From positions 89,912,001 to 89,976,000 of the forward strand of contig CM074856.1 of NCBI GenBank assembly GCA_037501455.1: a DNA stretch of 64,000 nt, given 5' to 3'. Source of the stretch: Lantana camara. Its lineage: Eukaryota; Streptophyta; Magnoliopsida; Lamiales; Verbenaceae. Of this stretch, positions 49,016 through 60,421 are shown in pieces (positions within the stretch are counted from its first letter, which is position 1; the number at the start of each line of letters is the position of its first letter). The position numbers and the translations under genes are program-made. Below the pieces are notes generated by a model. That model was not told the origin of the DNA, ran no database searches, and was given only the letters and a program-made list of their open reading frames with translations.

Positions 49016-50099
49016 AATCATAATCATATCATACATACACGTTCAAATCATAACAAAACATAACATAACGCACACATCCCACACACACATTCACAAACAT
49101 AACACGCACATTCATACTTATCGTATGTACGTATCATATACACAACCTAACACATAGTCACACATATTCGTATTGCACACGTATCTACATATACTTATGG
49201 CTTATATTCGCATGCGTACATACCGGGCACATTTCATTAGGGTATAATTATAACCTAACCTCACCTGGTACCAACAAGGCTGAAGACAAAGCAAACGGTC
49301 CACTCGGAACCTGCACGACCAACTTGTCACCACCCCGGGTGCACCTGTACCAACGGAGCACACAAAACACAACATAGGGCTCAGACTCAGACTCAGGCAA
49401 CCACACAGAGACGCACGACAATGCTCAAACACTTAAAAGATGCAATCACGTAGGCAAGGTTCAAATTCATATTAATTACGTGCAAAATAAAATATCACAT
49501 AGTTTAACATATTCATAAAACACCTCAAGAGATATTCTTATGCACAATTAATTCAAACAAACAAAAAGGAAAGGCAATGCAAGTCACATTATTTCATATT
49601 AATTCATATATCAAATAACCAATTCATATTCATACGAATAAATTATTTCTTACATACAAAGTCTCTAATTAAATCATTCATATCATGGTAATTATGTTTA
49701 AATTGTCAAGATATAATATTTCATTTTTATGTAACTAAAATTATCATATTCGTTTATTGCATGCCAAGATTTGCTTAATTGAAGTTATACAAAATTTTTC
49801 ATATTTTAGGAAAATTAAACATACACCCCTTAAAGTTAAACAAATAGCGAAATTCAACATATCGAGATTCAATTATCAAATCAAAACATCCACACATGTC
49901 GTATTTCATTAAATATAAAATTTCATATACATCGGGATACATTTCGATCAACAAATCAAGCAAATAGCAATGAAATTACATTTAAACAATTAAATCAATT
50001 AGTCCCAAATAAACAAAATAATTCGTAATAGTTAAACCGGGCGTCCGATTAACGAACGGGAAGTGACGTTGGACTCACCAAAACGAGGCGGACAAACTG

Positions 50100-50860
50100 T
50101 CTGAAGCCCGCCGGAATGCCGCCACCGGAGCCGCCGGAACAGTGGCTGGCCTCCGCTCGTCCGCCACCGGAACGTGCCGGAAAAATCCCCAATATTCACC
50201 CGTGCAAGAATTCCTCGTGCTCGTTCCAAAACCTCGATCAATTTTTGGAAAATCCGAGCCAATCTCCTCCAATTTCAGATCTAAGAACACGAAAATCCCC
50301 AAATCTTCAAATCCAAATTACTTCCAAACCGGTGAACGAAAATGAAATCCAAAAAAGGCATTGTCTTACCCGTAACGAGCTCTTTGAAACCCATATACTG
50401 GGTGCCGAAAAATATCCCCGGAGCTGACCTCCGCTGTTGAACCGCCGCTGCACCGCCGCCGTTCAGTTGGCCACGGCGCGAATTAAGCCAAACCGAGGCC
50501 GAAAATGGACTCACCACGTCAAACACATCAGGAAGGGGTACCTGTTCGTCGGAGAAGTTTGCCGGAACGCGGCGGAAGATGCCTCTACTGTAGAAGGCCG
50601 CCGCGTCAACTTCAGGCGGCGCGTGAGCCGCCGTCTGGTGGCCGTTGGCCGCGCCGCCAACGTCAAACGAAATGCCGGGAAGTCCTCTTCCCAACCCTGA
50701 GGCGCGTGTCGAAAACTCAACACCGTAAATCGCCGAAAATGGCCGGCGAAGTCGCGGTGCCAATTCCCTCCACCAGCCGCGACAGTAAACCGGTGAGAAG
50801 GCCCACCTCCGGTTGTCATCGGGCCACGATCTTGGTACTGTTGTGACCGCATCATCGAGC
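50100..50860 (-). other. GC-rich LTR segment with hairpins (K)
   Basis: Markedly GC-rich against its AT-rich surroundings. CGTTGGC (50643-50649)/GCCAACG (50656-50662) is one clear hairpin. Frames up to 160 codons on several strands result from base composition. The inverted relative K' has a corresponding GC-rich stretch at 54380-54890 with different hairpins, so this belongs to the LTR rather than to a captured gene. Confidence 0.55.
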
Positions 50861-51317
50861 TCTTCGAAATAGACTATTCATTAATCGAATTCCGTCGAGA
50901 AATGGCCGAGTTCGGATTAGTGTGTGTTAGTGTGTGTGAATAGTAGCGGGGGAACGGGTTAAATTCTGGAGAAGAGAGAGAGAGCTGAAGCTGGAATTAC
51001 GAGGATCTGGGTATTATAGTTCAGGTCCTCGTACGCGAAAACGATCGGAAGAAGGGGTTAACGACGTCAGAATTAGGCAAACTCAGAGTCTACGGACTAG
51101 TCCCGATGCCCCTAACGTGTTGAAGGGGTCTAAGAGGTCGAAATCTCGATTGAACGAGGTATGACCGAAAAACCCCTAAAAAGAGAAAATTACAAAGCGG
51201 CCCCTAAACTCTAAAGGAGTTCAAAATAGGACCGCGAAAAACACAAAATCACAAAATTAAACACAGAAAAGGTTGAAACGTGGCGTACCTTATACGTCGA
51301 ACGAACGGGATGTTACA

Positions 51318-51353
51318 AACTCCCCTCCTTCAAAAGGACCTGTCCTCAGGTCC
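51318..51353 (-). other. PPT with upstream hairpin (K)
   Basis: On the minus strand GGACCTG, loop AGGA, CAGGTCC (plus-strand 51336-51353), then TTTTGAAGGAGGGGAGTT, then the LTR start at 51317. Confidence 0.85.
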
Positions 51354-51610
51354 CAGTGCTGAGTCGAAGAGCTTCGAGTTGTAGTACCTCAATCCACCTC
51401 CTGAAATCATGTAGAGTCATGGCCCTGACTGTGAAGTTTACTCCCTCTAGGGTGTCTCGTTGTCACAAAAGTCGGTCCGAACACTTGACCATTGGTCGCT
51501 TCAAACTCGTTCGATCCCCACTAGGCCACTGCACCCAAAGCTCGCTGCTGTCGCATCCTCGTCGCTTGCAAACTGTCGTCTGGCCAGACGTACTCAACTC
51601 CAACAAACAA

Positions 51611-52010
51611 GAGAGAATCCCATCTATCAACACGTAAGTGAGAGAACCCCGTCCCTCAGCACACACAAAAGAGAGAACCCCGTCTCTCAGGGACATAATT
51701 GAGAGAGCCCCGTCTCTCAAACATAGAATCGAGAGAACCCTGTCTCTCAACCTAAGCCCGACATATTCCACATCTCCCAGACATTCTAGTTTGAGAAAAT
51801 CCGGCATTTCTCAAACCCCTAAATCTTCGGGAATCCCACATCCCTCGAATACCTAAGTATAAGAGAATCCAACATCTCTCGTGCACAGAACTCAGAAAGA
51901 ATCCAACATCTTTCTATCACATAATTTAGAGAGAATCCAGCATCTCTCTAACACACAAATAGAAAGAGTCGACCTCTCCCTGGCACGTAAACAGAGAGAA
52001 TTAAATCTCC
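51611..52010. repeat. Array of covarying hairpins in K internal region
   Basis: About 13 units with spacing near 30 bp. Clear ones: GAGAGA/TCTCTC (51671-51688 and 51731-51748), TTGAGAGA/TCTCTCAA (51699-51720), TTTGAGAAA/TTTCTCAAA (51790-51815), AGAAAGA/TCTTTCT (51894-51915), TTAGAGAGA/TCTCTCTAA (51926-51951). Loops are ACCCCG in the first part and ATCCNNCA in the second. Stem changes are matched on both arms in most units; end units are degenerate. Confidence 0.85.
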
Positions 52011-52507
52011 CTTTTTGCTCAAGCACACAAGCAAGATCAAAGGTCACAAACATCAATACACATCACACTTGGCAAAGGTATCACATAATAACAGGAATTA
52101 ATCAAATAAAGGATGCATGTATGCTCGTGCCATGGATGCTTAGTGTACCGTTCACCGTGGTGTTGATAATCCTGACCATAAAGTTGAGATGATACCATGG
52201 AAGCTATTTAAGTTGTTGGTGTTGCAACCCTGTAATTAAAATACTAAAGTTGGTGCATGAGGGTTAGATTTGCAAATGAAATATGGCATTTAAGTCACGT
52301 AAGTGCAACAATGAAAAGCAATTAAGAGCACATTGATAAAACGTTACACAATCATAGTCATAACGCACACATAGTCACATAACTCGGTGCAATTCCTACT
52401 GAGGAAGCAAAATTTCATGTCAAACGGAAGCAATGCGCACATATTCCTATGCCGTATGACCTAGACTGACACGACACGATTCTAGAGCACCGGTTCTGAA
52501 CCTGGTA

Positions 52508-52519
52508 GCTCTGATACCA
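52508..52519 (-). other. Primer binding site of K
   Basis: GCTCTGATACCA on the plus strand, 7 nt from the 5' LTR edge at 52527. Fixes K as minus-strand. Confidence 0.95.
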
Positions 52520-52526
52520 CTTTAGA

Positions 52527-53887
52527 TGTAGCACCCCAAGCGGTGGGGCACCATACCCCCGCACTATGACCCGACACGTGTACGAAATGGAAAGCCCGCA
52601 CACGCACCAAGTCAAAGCGAACGGGTGACAAACAAAAAAACCAACCTAAGTTAGGTGGTACCTAAACCTTGTACAAAGGAAAATATGTAAAACCTGAATG
52701 CGGAAGCGATACAAACATGAACTTTCAAAAACTTTACATATCATGCATAATAAAACCATCCATATAATAATTCAATTACACGGGTCCAATTAAATCAAGA
52801 ACCTGTCCTAACCTATCCCGGTTAACATACATCAGAACGGGTTCAACTAATCCAAGCACCTGTCCTAACCTGTCCCGAAATATCATTCATTCACAAGGCA
52901 GAAACCTGTGTAGATTATACCATAATATTTATATAATTACAAACAGATGCAGATCAGAGATTCAAAACTTAATCAAATAGACACAAACTTAACAGACACG
53001 ACACAAAGCCGCCTAGCCCGAACTCCAAGAACCTGAACCTGCAAACTAAAAACATAAAGAGGGAGGGATCAGTCACACTGACTGAGTGAGGGGCTACACA
53101 CGCACGCGTACATACATATACGGAGCACATCACATAAAGCATTTAAAGTCCATGAATCAGGGCGTGGTTTTTGCAATCTAAATCATTTTACCCGTTATAA
53201 TAATGTATAGGGAAGAGTAAAAGAGTTAGACCGAAGGCCAAAACAACCAAATTTTAGGTAATTATAAGTCCACTCCCGTTCCACGAACGATCCATACAAA
53301 GCTTGTACAACACACCCACGACTCACACGCCCATTCATAGAGTTTATTCAGAATCATAGTCAGAATCGGAATCAGGTCATACCTTCAGACGGATGAGGGG
53401 AGTGCTCAATGCTTCTCATACCCTCCGGGCCCTACGCACGCACCCTTACACACCCCACCACGCACACACTCACTCACACACACCACCACACACACACTCA
53501 CTCACCCACACACACCCCACGCACGCACTCACTCACACACACACACGCCACGTTCATAATCATAATCATATCATACATACACGTTCAAATCATAACGAAA
53601 CATAACATAATGCACACATCCCACACACACATTCACAAACATAACACGTATATTCATACATATCGTATGTACGTATCATATACACAACCTAACACATAGT
53701 CACACATATTCGTATTGCAAACGTATCTACATATACTTATGGCTTATATTTGCATGCGTACATACCGGGCACATTTCATTAGGGTATAACTATAACCTAA
53801 CCTCACCTGGTACCAACAAGGCTGAAGACAAAGCAAACGGTCCACCTGGAACCTGCACGACCCACTTGTCACCACCCCGGGTGCACC
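52527..53887 (-). mobile_element. K 5' LTR, 3' portion, interrupted
   Basis: Collinear with 47989-49345. At 53887 (GGTGCACC) it stops and K' begins. TCAGTCA, loop CAC, TGACTGA (53069-53085) is a perfect 7-bp hairpin; the 3' LTR copy has a 2-bp deletion that weakens it. Confidence 0.85.
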
Positions 53888-54885
53888 TGTAACATCCCGT
53901 TCGTCCGACTTATAAGGTACGCCGTGTTCCAACCATTTTATGGTTTTAATTATGTGATTTTGTGTTTTGTGTGGCCCTATTTTGAACTCTTTTAAGAGTT
54001 TAGAGGCCTTTTTGTAATTTTCTCTTTTAGGGGTTTTTCGGTCATTTATCGTTCGAATGAGATTTTGACTATTTTGACCCCTTCAACACATTCGGGGCAT
54101 CGAAACGAGTCCGTAGACTCTGAGTTTGTTTAATTCTGACGTCATTTGCCCCTTCTACCGTTTTTTTTTCGCGCGAGGACTCGGGATAAAACACCTGGAT
54201 CCTCGTTAACATGACATAACTCAGCAGCTCTCTCTCTCTCTCTTCCCCAGGTGAAACACGACACCCACACATACTCGAAGGTGTGATTTCATGCACAACT
54301 CAAACTCGTTCGTTTCTCGACGAAATTCGACGATCCAATAGTCCATTTCGATTATCTCGAAGACGCGGTCACAACCGTACCAAGAATTCGACCAATTGAC
54401 GAGCGATGACGGAGATACGGCTGAATTTCAGTTACGCAGGTGGAGGGTGGCGGAGCCGCCACTTCGCCGCCCATTCGCGGCGGCTTCCGGCCGTCTTCCT
54501 GCGACACGCGCCCCAGGCCGGGCAAGAGGACGTCCCTGCGTTTCATCTGATGTTGGCGGCGCCCGTTACTGTAGCGACAGCGATTTCTCCGCTCCGGTGA
54601 TCTTTTTCGACGAAGGTTAGTCTTTCCTACCCTTTTCCGACCCCCTGAGTCCATTTTCAGCATCGATTTCATCCAATTTTCGCCGCATGTGGTGGTTCCG
54701 ACGATGTGTGCGGAGGCAGATTATTCGGCGGCCAACGGGGGCCTTTTCCAGCCATCTTTGGGCCTCGGGCTCTTCACGAAAGTTGTTCGGAACGACGAGA
54801 ACTAGTGGCCTTTGATCACACGACTCCTGATTCGGTGGTTTGGCGGCGGATCGCGGTGGCATAGTGGTGGTGCAACGGCGGCGCT
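53888..54885 (+). mobile_element. K': K-related LTR, opposite orientation, partial
   Basis: Starts TGTAACATCCCGTTCG, matching the minus-strand start of the K LTR at 51317 and reading the same way for several hundred bases with divergence. Cut at 54885 by M. Hairpins GTGGCGG/CCGCCAC (54447-54462) and CGCCGC/GCGGCG (54465-54482). Confidence 0.75.
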
Positions 54886-55202
54886 TGTAACACCCCAAAC
54901 GGAGATGTGCCACATCCCCCGCACTATGACCCAGACCCGGAACATGAAATGAAAGTCCATGCCCGAATCCGAATCAGAGCGAACGGGAGACCAACTCACA
55001 CACTAGGCTAGGCGGATCTAACTTGACCAAAACTCAGAGTGCGGAGCAATTAAAACCAACAACAATAGATAGCGGAAGCATTTAAAACAAAACATATAAA
55101 GCAGGTGACGGGTTCAACTAGCATAGATACCTAATCCTGGATAATAGATCAACAAACATAACAAGTGACGGGTTCAACTAGCATAAATCCCTAGTCCCGA
55201 AT
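54886..55202 (-). mobile_element. M: LTR fragment, part a
   Basis: Plus-strand start TGTAACACCCC marks the LTR 3' end of a minus-strand element. GCTAGGCGGA at 55007-55016 pairs with TCCGCCTAGC at 58048-58057 in part b. Interrupted by F (TSD CGAAT). Confidence 0.75.
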
Positions 55203-55925
55203 TGTAGCACCCCGGACACGTGGAGGTACCACACCCCCGCACTATAGGTCAATCCACATACGAAATGGCCAATCCGTACATGAACCAACCTATAGCGAAC
55301 GGGTGACAATGCAATACACGACAAGCTAGGCGGGATACTCGAACATGCGACATAATAAAGCGGAAGCATAAACATAACATTATCAACTATTTTTATTTAT
55401 CCAATCATGACATTTCTCATCTTCCAAACAAAATATATTCTACCTTACATATCAATACATTATCATCTCCTAAAATAAATAAATAACATATAACCGTAAA
55501 CATGATTCTCTCGATCAATAATAAACAATCAAATAAATGCACCGTGTTTGACTCAATTCTAACAACTGGACTCGACTCACTTCCCGCCTAGCACGCACCT
55601 GCAATACATGAAAGGTGGAGGTGTCAGTCTGTGAAGACTGAGTGAGGGGTTTACATATATATTAGCGCAGATAACATGCAAGTTATATTCTCGGGTAAAG
55701 GTTTATAAGAGGGAAATATACAAGTTCAAGAATAGTATAGCTTCGCCCGAGAATACAACTATCAATATTAAATACTTGTTCTTTCATGCAATCGATAAAC
55801 ATGCTTGCTTGATTATTAATCATTATGTGATCATGCGATTCATTTATCGTGCAATCATGCAATAGTGTAACCATATAACACGTTCATGGAATGGAGATCA
55901 TGCAATCAATACATGGCTTGCTTGT

Positions 55926-56232
55926 AACACGATAGGGTTGTTCTTCCTGTGGTTGGACGGACAACCACTAGCTCCAAGACCAGCCTAGCGCCCTCACTAA
56001 GGAGAACCTGGCCAGGAGAACGCATGTACACGATAGGCCTTTGTTCTTCTTGTGGTTGGACGGACAACCACCAGCCCGAAGACCAGTCCAGCGCCCTCAC
56101 TAGGGAGGACCTGGCCAAGAGAACACACGAACACGATACGGTATTGTTCTTCCTGTGATTGGACGGACAATCACCAGCCTGAAGACCAGTCCAGCGCCCT
56201 CACTAGGGAGGACCTGGCCAGGAGAACACATG
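55926..56232 (-). repeat. Three tandem 103-bp units, each with a hairpin
   Basis: Hairpins at 55949-55968, 56052-56071 and 56155-56174, spaced exactly 103 bp. Units 1 and 2: GTGGTTG/CAACCAC. Unit 3: GTGATTG/CAATCAC, a compensatory pair change. The loop GACGGA is constant. The adjacent GGAAGAAC on the minus strand resembles the GGAGGAAGAAGG that follows P4 in other families, so this may be P4 in triplicate. Confidence 0.85.
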
Positions 56233-56706
56233 ACTTGCTTGATTTTGTGCACACTATCATGACCTACTTACTTGATTCATGAACAATAATATAACTTGAA
56301 AGGATAAATACTTTCATGAAATTATAATATAAATACCTTTGGCCAAAAACCACGTAAAGGTTATACGGTTCTGTATAACTAGAAATTAAACCTCACCTGA
56401 CAGGCGACACACGACTTGTGAATGCGTGAACGTGCTCATGATCCACAATCTCCGCCCTGGAGAATAACTGGACAAGAAACGGGACAATGTACGTGCATGA
56501 GACCATAATTCAAGCATATTCTTCCATATAATGACGCACGGCATGATCATACACGAGACATCGAGCAATACACAATGTAACATGATAACATGTTGTTTCG
56601 ACATATAATCAATCATATAATAGCAATTTGGGGTCAAATAAGCCATTGGAACGAGGGGCTAAGAATGTAATTTTATGCAGAAAGTTTCTGCACTACCAGA
56701 GAGCTG

Positions 56707-56904
56707 GGAACGGCCGTTCCAGGGTTCAATTCAAAGTGGGAATGGCCGTTCCCACTGTCGGGCTCTCCGAAGATGGGAACGGTCGTTCCCGTCTGTGAGA
56801 CAAAGTGGGAACGGGCGTTCCCATCCTCGCCGCCTGACACATTATTCAAACAATGGGAACGGTTGTTCCCCAATTGCAAAGGGGACGGGAACGGCCGTTC
56901 CCGT
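56707..56904. repeat. GC-rich palindromic hairpin array (F), six units
   Basis: GGAACGGCCGTTCC (56707-56720); GTGGGAAT/GTTCCCAC loop GGCC (56736-56755, one T.G); GATGGGAAC/GTTCCCGTC loop GGTC (56772-56793, one T.G); TGGGAAC/GTTCCCA loop GGGC (56806-56823); GGGAAC/GTTCCC loop GGTT (56855-56870); ACGGGAAC/GTTCCCGT loop GGCC (56885-56904). The core GGGAAC/GTTCCC is constant. Confidence 0.9.
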
Positions 56905-57865
56905 TACACAGAAGGTTCAGAAAACAGGGGAGAAGAACAGGGGAGCTACGAACCAAGCTCCCAAAGCTCCCAAAACACTCATAATCCATTCCATATATTA
57001 TATTCATAGGAGGAAACATGTATACATGCTTAAAGTGCAATAAAGCACAATACAAACACTTGTTTCATGCTTGATCATCTCAAATCATCAATTCCAAGTT
57101 CATATACAAATCCATCATATATCATCAAATTCTCGAAGAATTCATGCATGATTTCAAACTATGATCAAGTATTCATGCTTCTAACATCAAGTAATCAAGC
57201 TATTGCATCCAAATCATAACCCTAGTTTCCCACATAAATTTCAAGAGATCATATATGTGCTCATCCCTACCTTGAATGAAAGAAGGAGAAGAAAGGATGG
57301 AGATATGATGAAGATGATGGCCTAAGACTTCCAATTCCTCAAAGATTTTAGCTTGCAATGGATGAAATTCCCTTTTCTTTCCATGGAGGGTTGGCTCGGT
57401 GAAGAAGGAAGCAAATGGTATGTTTTGATGAAAGTGAAGAATGAAGCTTGGAGAAGAGATGCATATAACGTGATATTTGGGGAAAATATGCAATATTTGC
57501 AATTAAATCCCTAATGTTTATAAGTCATGCCATTAAGTATATCAAGTTTGGAAATGAGCAATTAGGTCCCAAAAGGTTTGTATGCAATTTAGTCCCTCAA
57601 TTGAAATGAATTAGCATTTAAGGACAATTTGGCAATTAAATCAAATTGGACAATTAATTCATGTAACAATTAAATTCCATTCATACAAGGATTCTCAAAA
57701 TGAAATGAATATCACACAATTTTCACGTAATCATGTTGAACACAATTTATAGAAATTAATCTAACACGTTTAAATTAAATAAACGAAAATAATAAAATAA
57801 AGTCCTAACGCTCGAAACCCACACGTGTCGAGCATACCTGACTATCTGAAAATCGGGGCGTTACA

Positions 57866-58120
57866 CGAATATCAACATAAAGTAATAATCATCAAGTGCC
57901 ACAAGGGTCGAATGAGAGTGACACGCAGGGCTACCGAATAGTAAAGTATAATCTCAAGTCTACAAGTCAAAGCATAAGTAAAGTGTATGAAAAGACAAAT
58001 GAAAATAGAAAGACTAGACCGACGAAGTGCAACTCAAAGGACTCACTTCCGCCTAGCAAACGCTAACAACCTGCAACTAAAAGTGTAAATGAGGGGTCAG
58101 TCAACTTGACCGAGTGAGGG
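57866..58120 (-). mobile_element. M: LTR fragment, part b
   Basis: Resumes after F. TCCGCCTAGC at 58048-58057 and a CAGTCA/TGACCG hairpin at 58098-58112 (on the minus strand CGGTCA/TGACTG, paired through a G.T). Cut at 58120 by Y. Confidence 0.7.
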
Positions 58121-58989
58121 TGTAGCACCCCGCACGTGAGGCACCACATCCCCCGCACTAAGGCTCAACACGAGTAACGAAATAGTAAATCCGCACCCGT
58201 ATCAAACCCTAGCGAACGGGAGACAAACATAAAAACCTTCCTAAGCTAGGCGGAACTAGACCCTGCAATGATAACCAAATCACAATATATAATGCATGGC
58301 AAAGCCCAAGTACAAACATACAAACCATAAACGGAATTTGGGCTCTTCAGGCCTCTTTTAAAACATAACAAAACCCAGTAAAAGCAATTCAATAACGATT
58401 ACATAAATATTCAAGTCCAAGATACTGCAGAATCGAATCAAACATAAATCCAATACATGAATGAGTGCAGGGACTCTCCTAACCTAACTCGACCCACTTA
58501 AAGACTCCAAACACCTCCGCCTAGCTCGAAACTCCAAAGCCAAACCTGCACACTAAAGTGTTGGGGAGGGAGAGGGTCAGTCTCTAGAAGACTGAGTGAG
58601 CAGGAGCGATATATATATAAAAACATGCACATGCAAGTCATAAATTCCGAACAAGATTTTATTTGAAATTAGTTCCCAAAAGGGCAAGAGAATGATTAAT
58701 CAATGCTCGGATTTTATGACTACTCATATTAATTCATTACATTCATAAATCATACATAAACATAAGGCTCGGCGAGTGAGCGTGCACAATCTCCAACCAA
58801 ACTCCGACCGTGTATGACAAATATCATTAATAAGTTGATTAGGTGTTCATGCGATATATCATAATACATGCAGACCATAAATCATATCATAAATATATTC
58901 GTTTGGGCAATCCGTGTCCCGGCTTTCCCGCACGGTGCATAATCATATCATAAAATATACATAAGCATAAGCATAAATCATAACCAACC

Positions 58990-59205
58990 TTCTTCCTCCG
59001 GGTGGTGGACGGGCTTGCAAGACCCGGCCACCGGTTCATACATAGGCCAATGGGGGTACATGAATCCCCCAAAGGCACTCAGCTCCCATTCCCCGCTAAA
59101 CCTCCTAGCGAGGGCCGGTATCACCGTATATAAGGTGGGACTAGTAGAAGGGATCACCGTCGGCCCTTGCCTCCCCGGATAGCCACTTGCATTAAGTCCC
59201 TGGGC
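58990..59205 (-). other. P1-P4 structured RNA domain (Y)
   Basis: P4: GGTGG (59004-59008)/CCACC (59028-59032) with inner GGG/CCC around CTTGCAAGA. P3: GGGGG (59052-59056)/CCCCC (59066-59070). P2: CGCTA (59094-59098), loop AACCTCC, TAGCG (59106-59110). P1: GGGACT/AGTCCC (about 59127-59192), with the inner part of the stem lost. Confidence 0.65.
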
Positions 59206-60135
59206 CCGTGAACATATCATATTTGCATAATCTCGCCAAAACATTTGCTTTCATACTTAGGATACATACTATAAGAAAACATACCTTACCGTGCAACTCG
59301 GCATATGCTATACACGTACCTCTCCGTGTCATCCTAATCCGTAGCTAGCATGAAGACACACGGTTTGGAGCATAGCCTCGTTGCAAAACCATTTTTAAGC
59401 TTATATACGCTCATACATATAATTCAGAAGAATTTACTCGATAACTTCATTTGAAAACCATATATATATAATCATAAGGTTTTGGCCAAAGCTTTTCACA
59501 TAAGGGTTGTAGGGTTTGTTACATAGCTAAAACAAAACCACCCTCACCTGAACCGTGACGAAACAAGGAACGAGTTACCAAGTGCCCGAAGGATCAAGAT
59601 CTCTCCACCCTGGAGATAAACTGTACAAAAGACAACATGACGTGTTCGTGAGACTCAAGACTCTAAATGAACCATATATGACGCACGGGAATGCTCAAGC
59701 ATGATATGAAGGCATAAAGATCATAATAAGTCATTCACTCATTCATTCATTTTCATTCAAAATCATCAATTCATATCTCCAATCAAATTAATTCAAGAAT
59801 TCAAATAGGAGCATAGAACATATTCAAGCTCACCCATAATGCTACCACATACTTCATATTACATAAGATAGCATATTTCCAAGGTTTGACAACAAGAAGG
59901 AAGCATATGAAATAGAAAATGAATTACGCGATTCATAAACCACATATAAACACACATAAATGGCAATAAGTAAAAGCATGCCTAAAACTCATCCAAATGC
60001 CATGAAATTAAACCATAAAGCTCCCAACATATAGAAAAACAAGTTCATAGTTCAACACAAAAGGAGATAAAGTCATTCAAGAGGTGAAACAAATCAAAAA
60101 CCGAAAAGGGAGCAACACGGACTGCGCAGGGGAAG

Positions 60136-60258
60136 GGACACGGGGGTGTCACCCTCCTTAGCCAAAGTGAGCCACGACCGTGGCTCAGTACAGAGCTTCC
60201 CAGAAGTTGTGACACGCCCGTGTCTCACACTTATGTGTAAATGAGACACGGGGGTGTC
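60136..60258. repeat. GC-rich palindromic hairpin array (Y)
   Basis: GACAC/GTGTC loop GGGG (about 60137-60150); TGAGCCAC/GTGGCTCA loop GACC (60168-60187); GACAC/GTGTC loop GCCC (60211-60224); GACAC/GTGTC loop GGGG (60245-60258). The second unit has a different stem with full pairing. Confidence 0.85.
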
Positions 60259-60421
60259 ACGGTACAGAACTAAACCACACACAAAGTTTTACCGGCAAAA
60301 CTGAACCCATACCAAATCAATCCAAAAGCATACCAAATCAACTCCAAATGCTATGAAACTTAATATAAAACATATTTAGCATGTTAGGAACATTTTTCGT
60401 TTAGAGTGCAAAGGCTAAATC

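Larger units (their letters stand above)
47989..51317 (-). mobile_element. K 3' LTR (3329 bp)
   Basis: On the minus strand it starts TGTAACATCCCG (51317) and ends GGTGCTACA (47989). Possible target duplication TAGTG (47984-47988); the partner lies beyond the window. Contains GCTAGGCGG (48112-48120)/CCGCCTAGC (48474-48482), a CA-rich tract, and a GC-rich region with hairpins. No clear P1-P4 domain. Confidence 0.85.
51318..52526 (-). mobile_element. K internal region (non-coding, 1.2 kb)
   Basis: Between PPT (51318-51335) and PBS (52508-52519). It contains the hairpin array and the shared segment near 52147, and no gag-pol similarity. K is therefore another LARD-like non-autonomous element, related in layout to Q. 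Confidence 0.8.
55203..57865 (-). mobile_element. F: solo LTR (2663 bp)
   Basis: Termini TGTAGCACCCC and GGGGCGTTACA on the plus strand; TSD CGAAT (55198-55202 and 57866-57870). No PBS or PPT. GCTAGGCGGG (55325-55334)/CCCGCCTAGC (55583-55592); CAGTCT/AGACTG hairpin (55625-55640); donor-like CAAG/GTAGGG on the minus strand near 57270. It contains a triplicated hairpin unit and a six-hairpin array. Confidence 0.88.
58121..60421 (-). mobile_element. Y: LTR, 5' end cut by X
   Basis: Plus-strand start TGTAGCACCCCGC. GCTAGGCGGA (58245-58254)/TCCGCCTAGC (58516-58525) perfect; CAGTCT/AGACTG (58578-58594); P1-P4 domain; hairpin array. It stops at 60421 in a segment whose mirror copy in Y2 continues (about 61800), so X truncates its 5' end here. 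Confidence 0.8.

Noticed and set aside
48857..49157. His/Thr-rich frames
   Set aside because: Translation of a CA/CCA simple-sequence tract, repeated with a length change at 53393-53699.
50281..50763. 160-codon minus-strand frame in GC-rich DNA
   Set aside because: Competing frames exist on other strands, composition explains them, the segment lies inside a bounded LTR, and no domain is visible.
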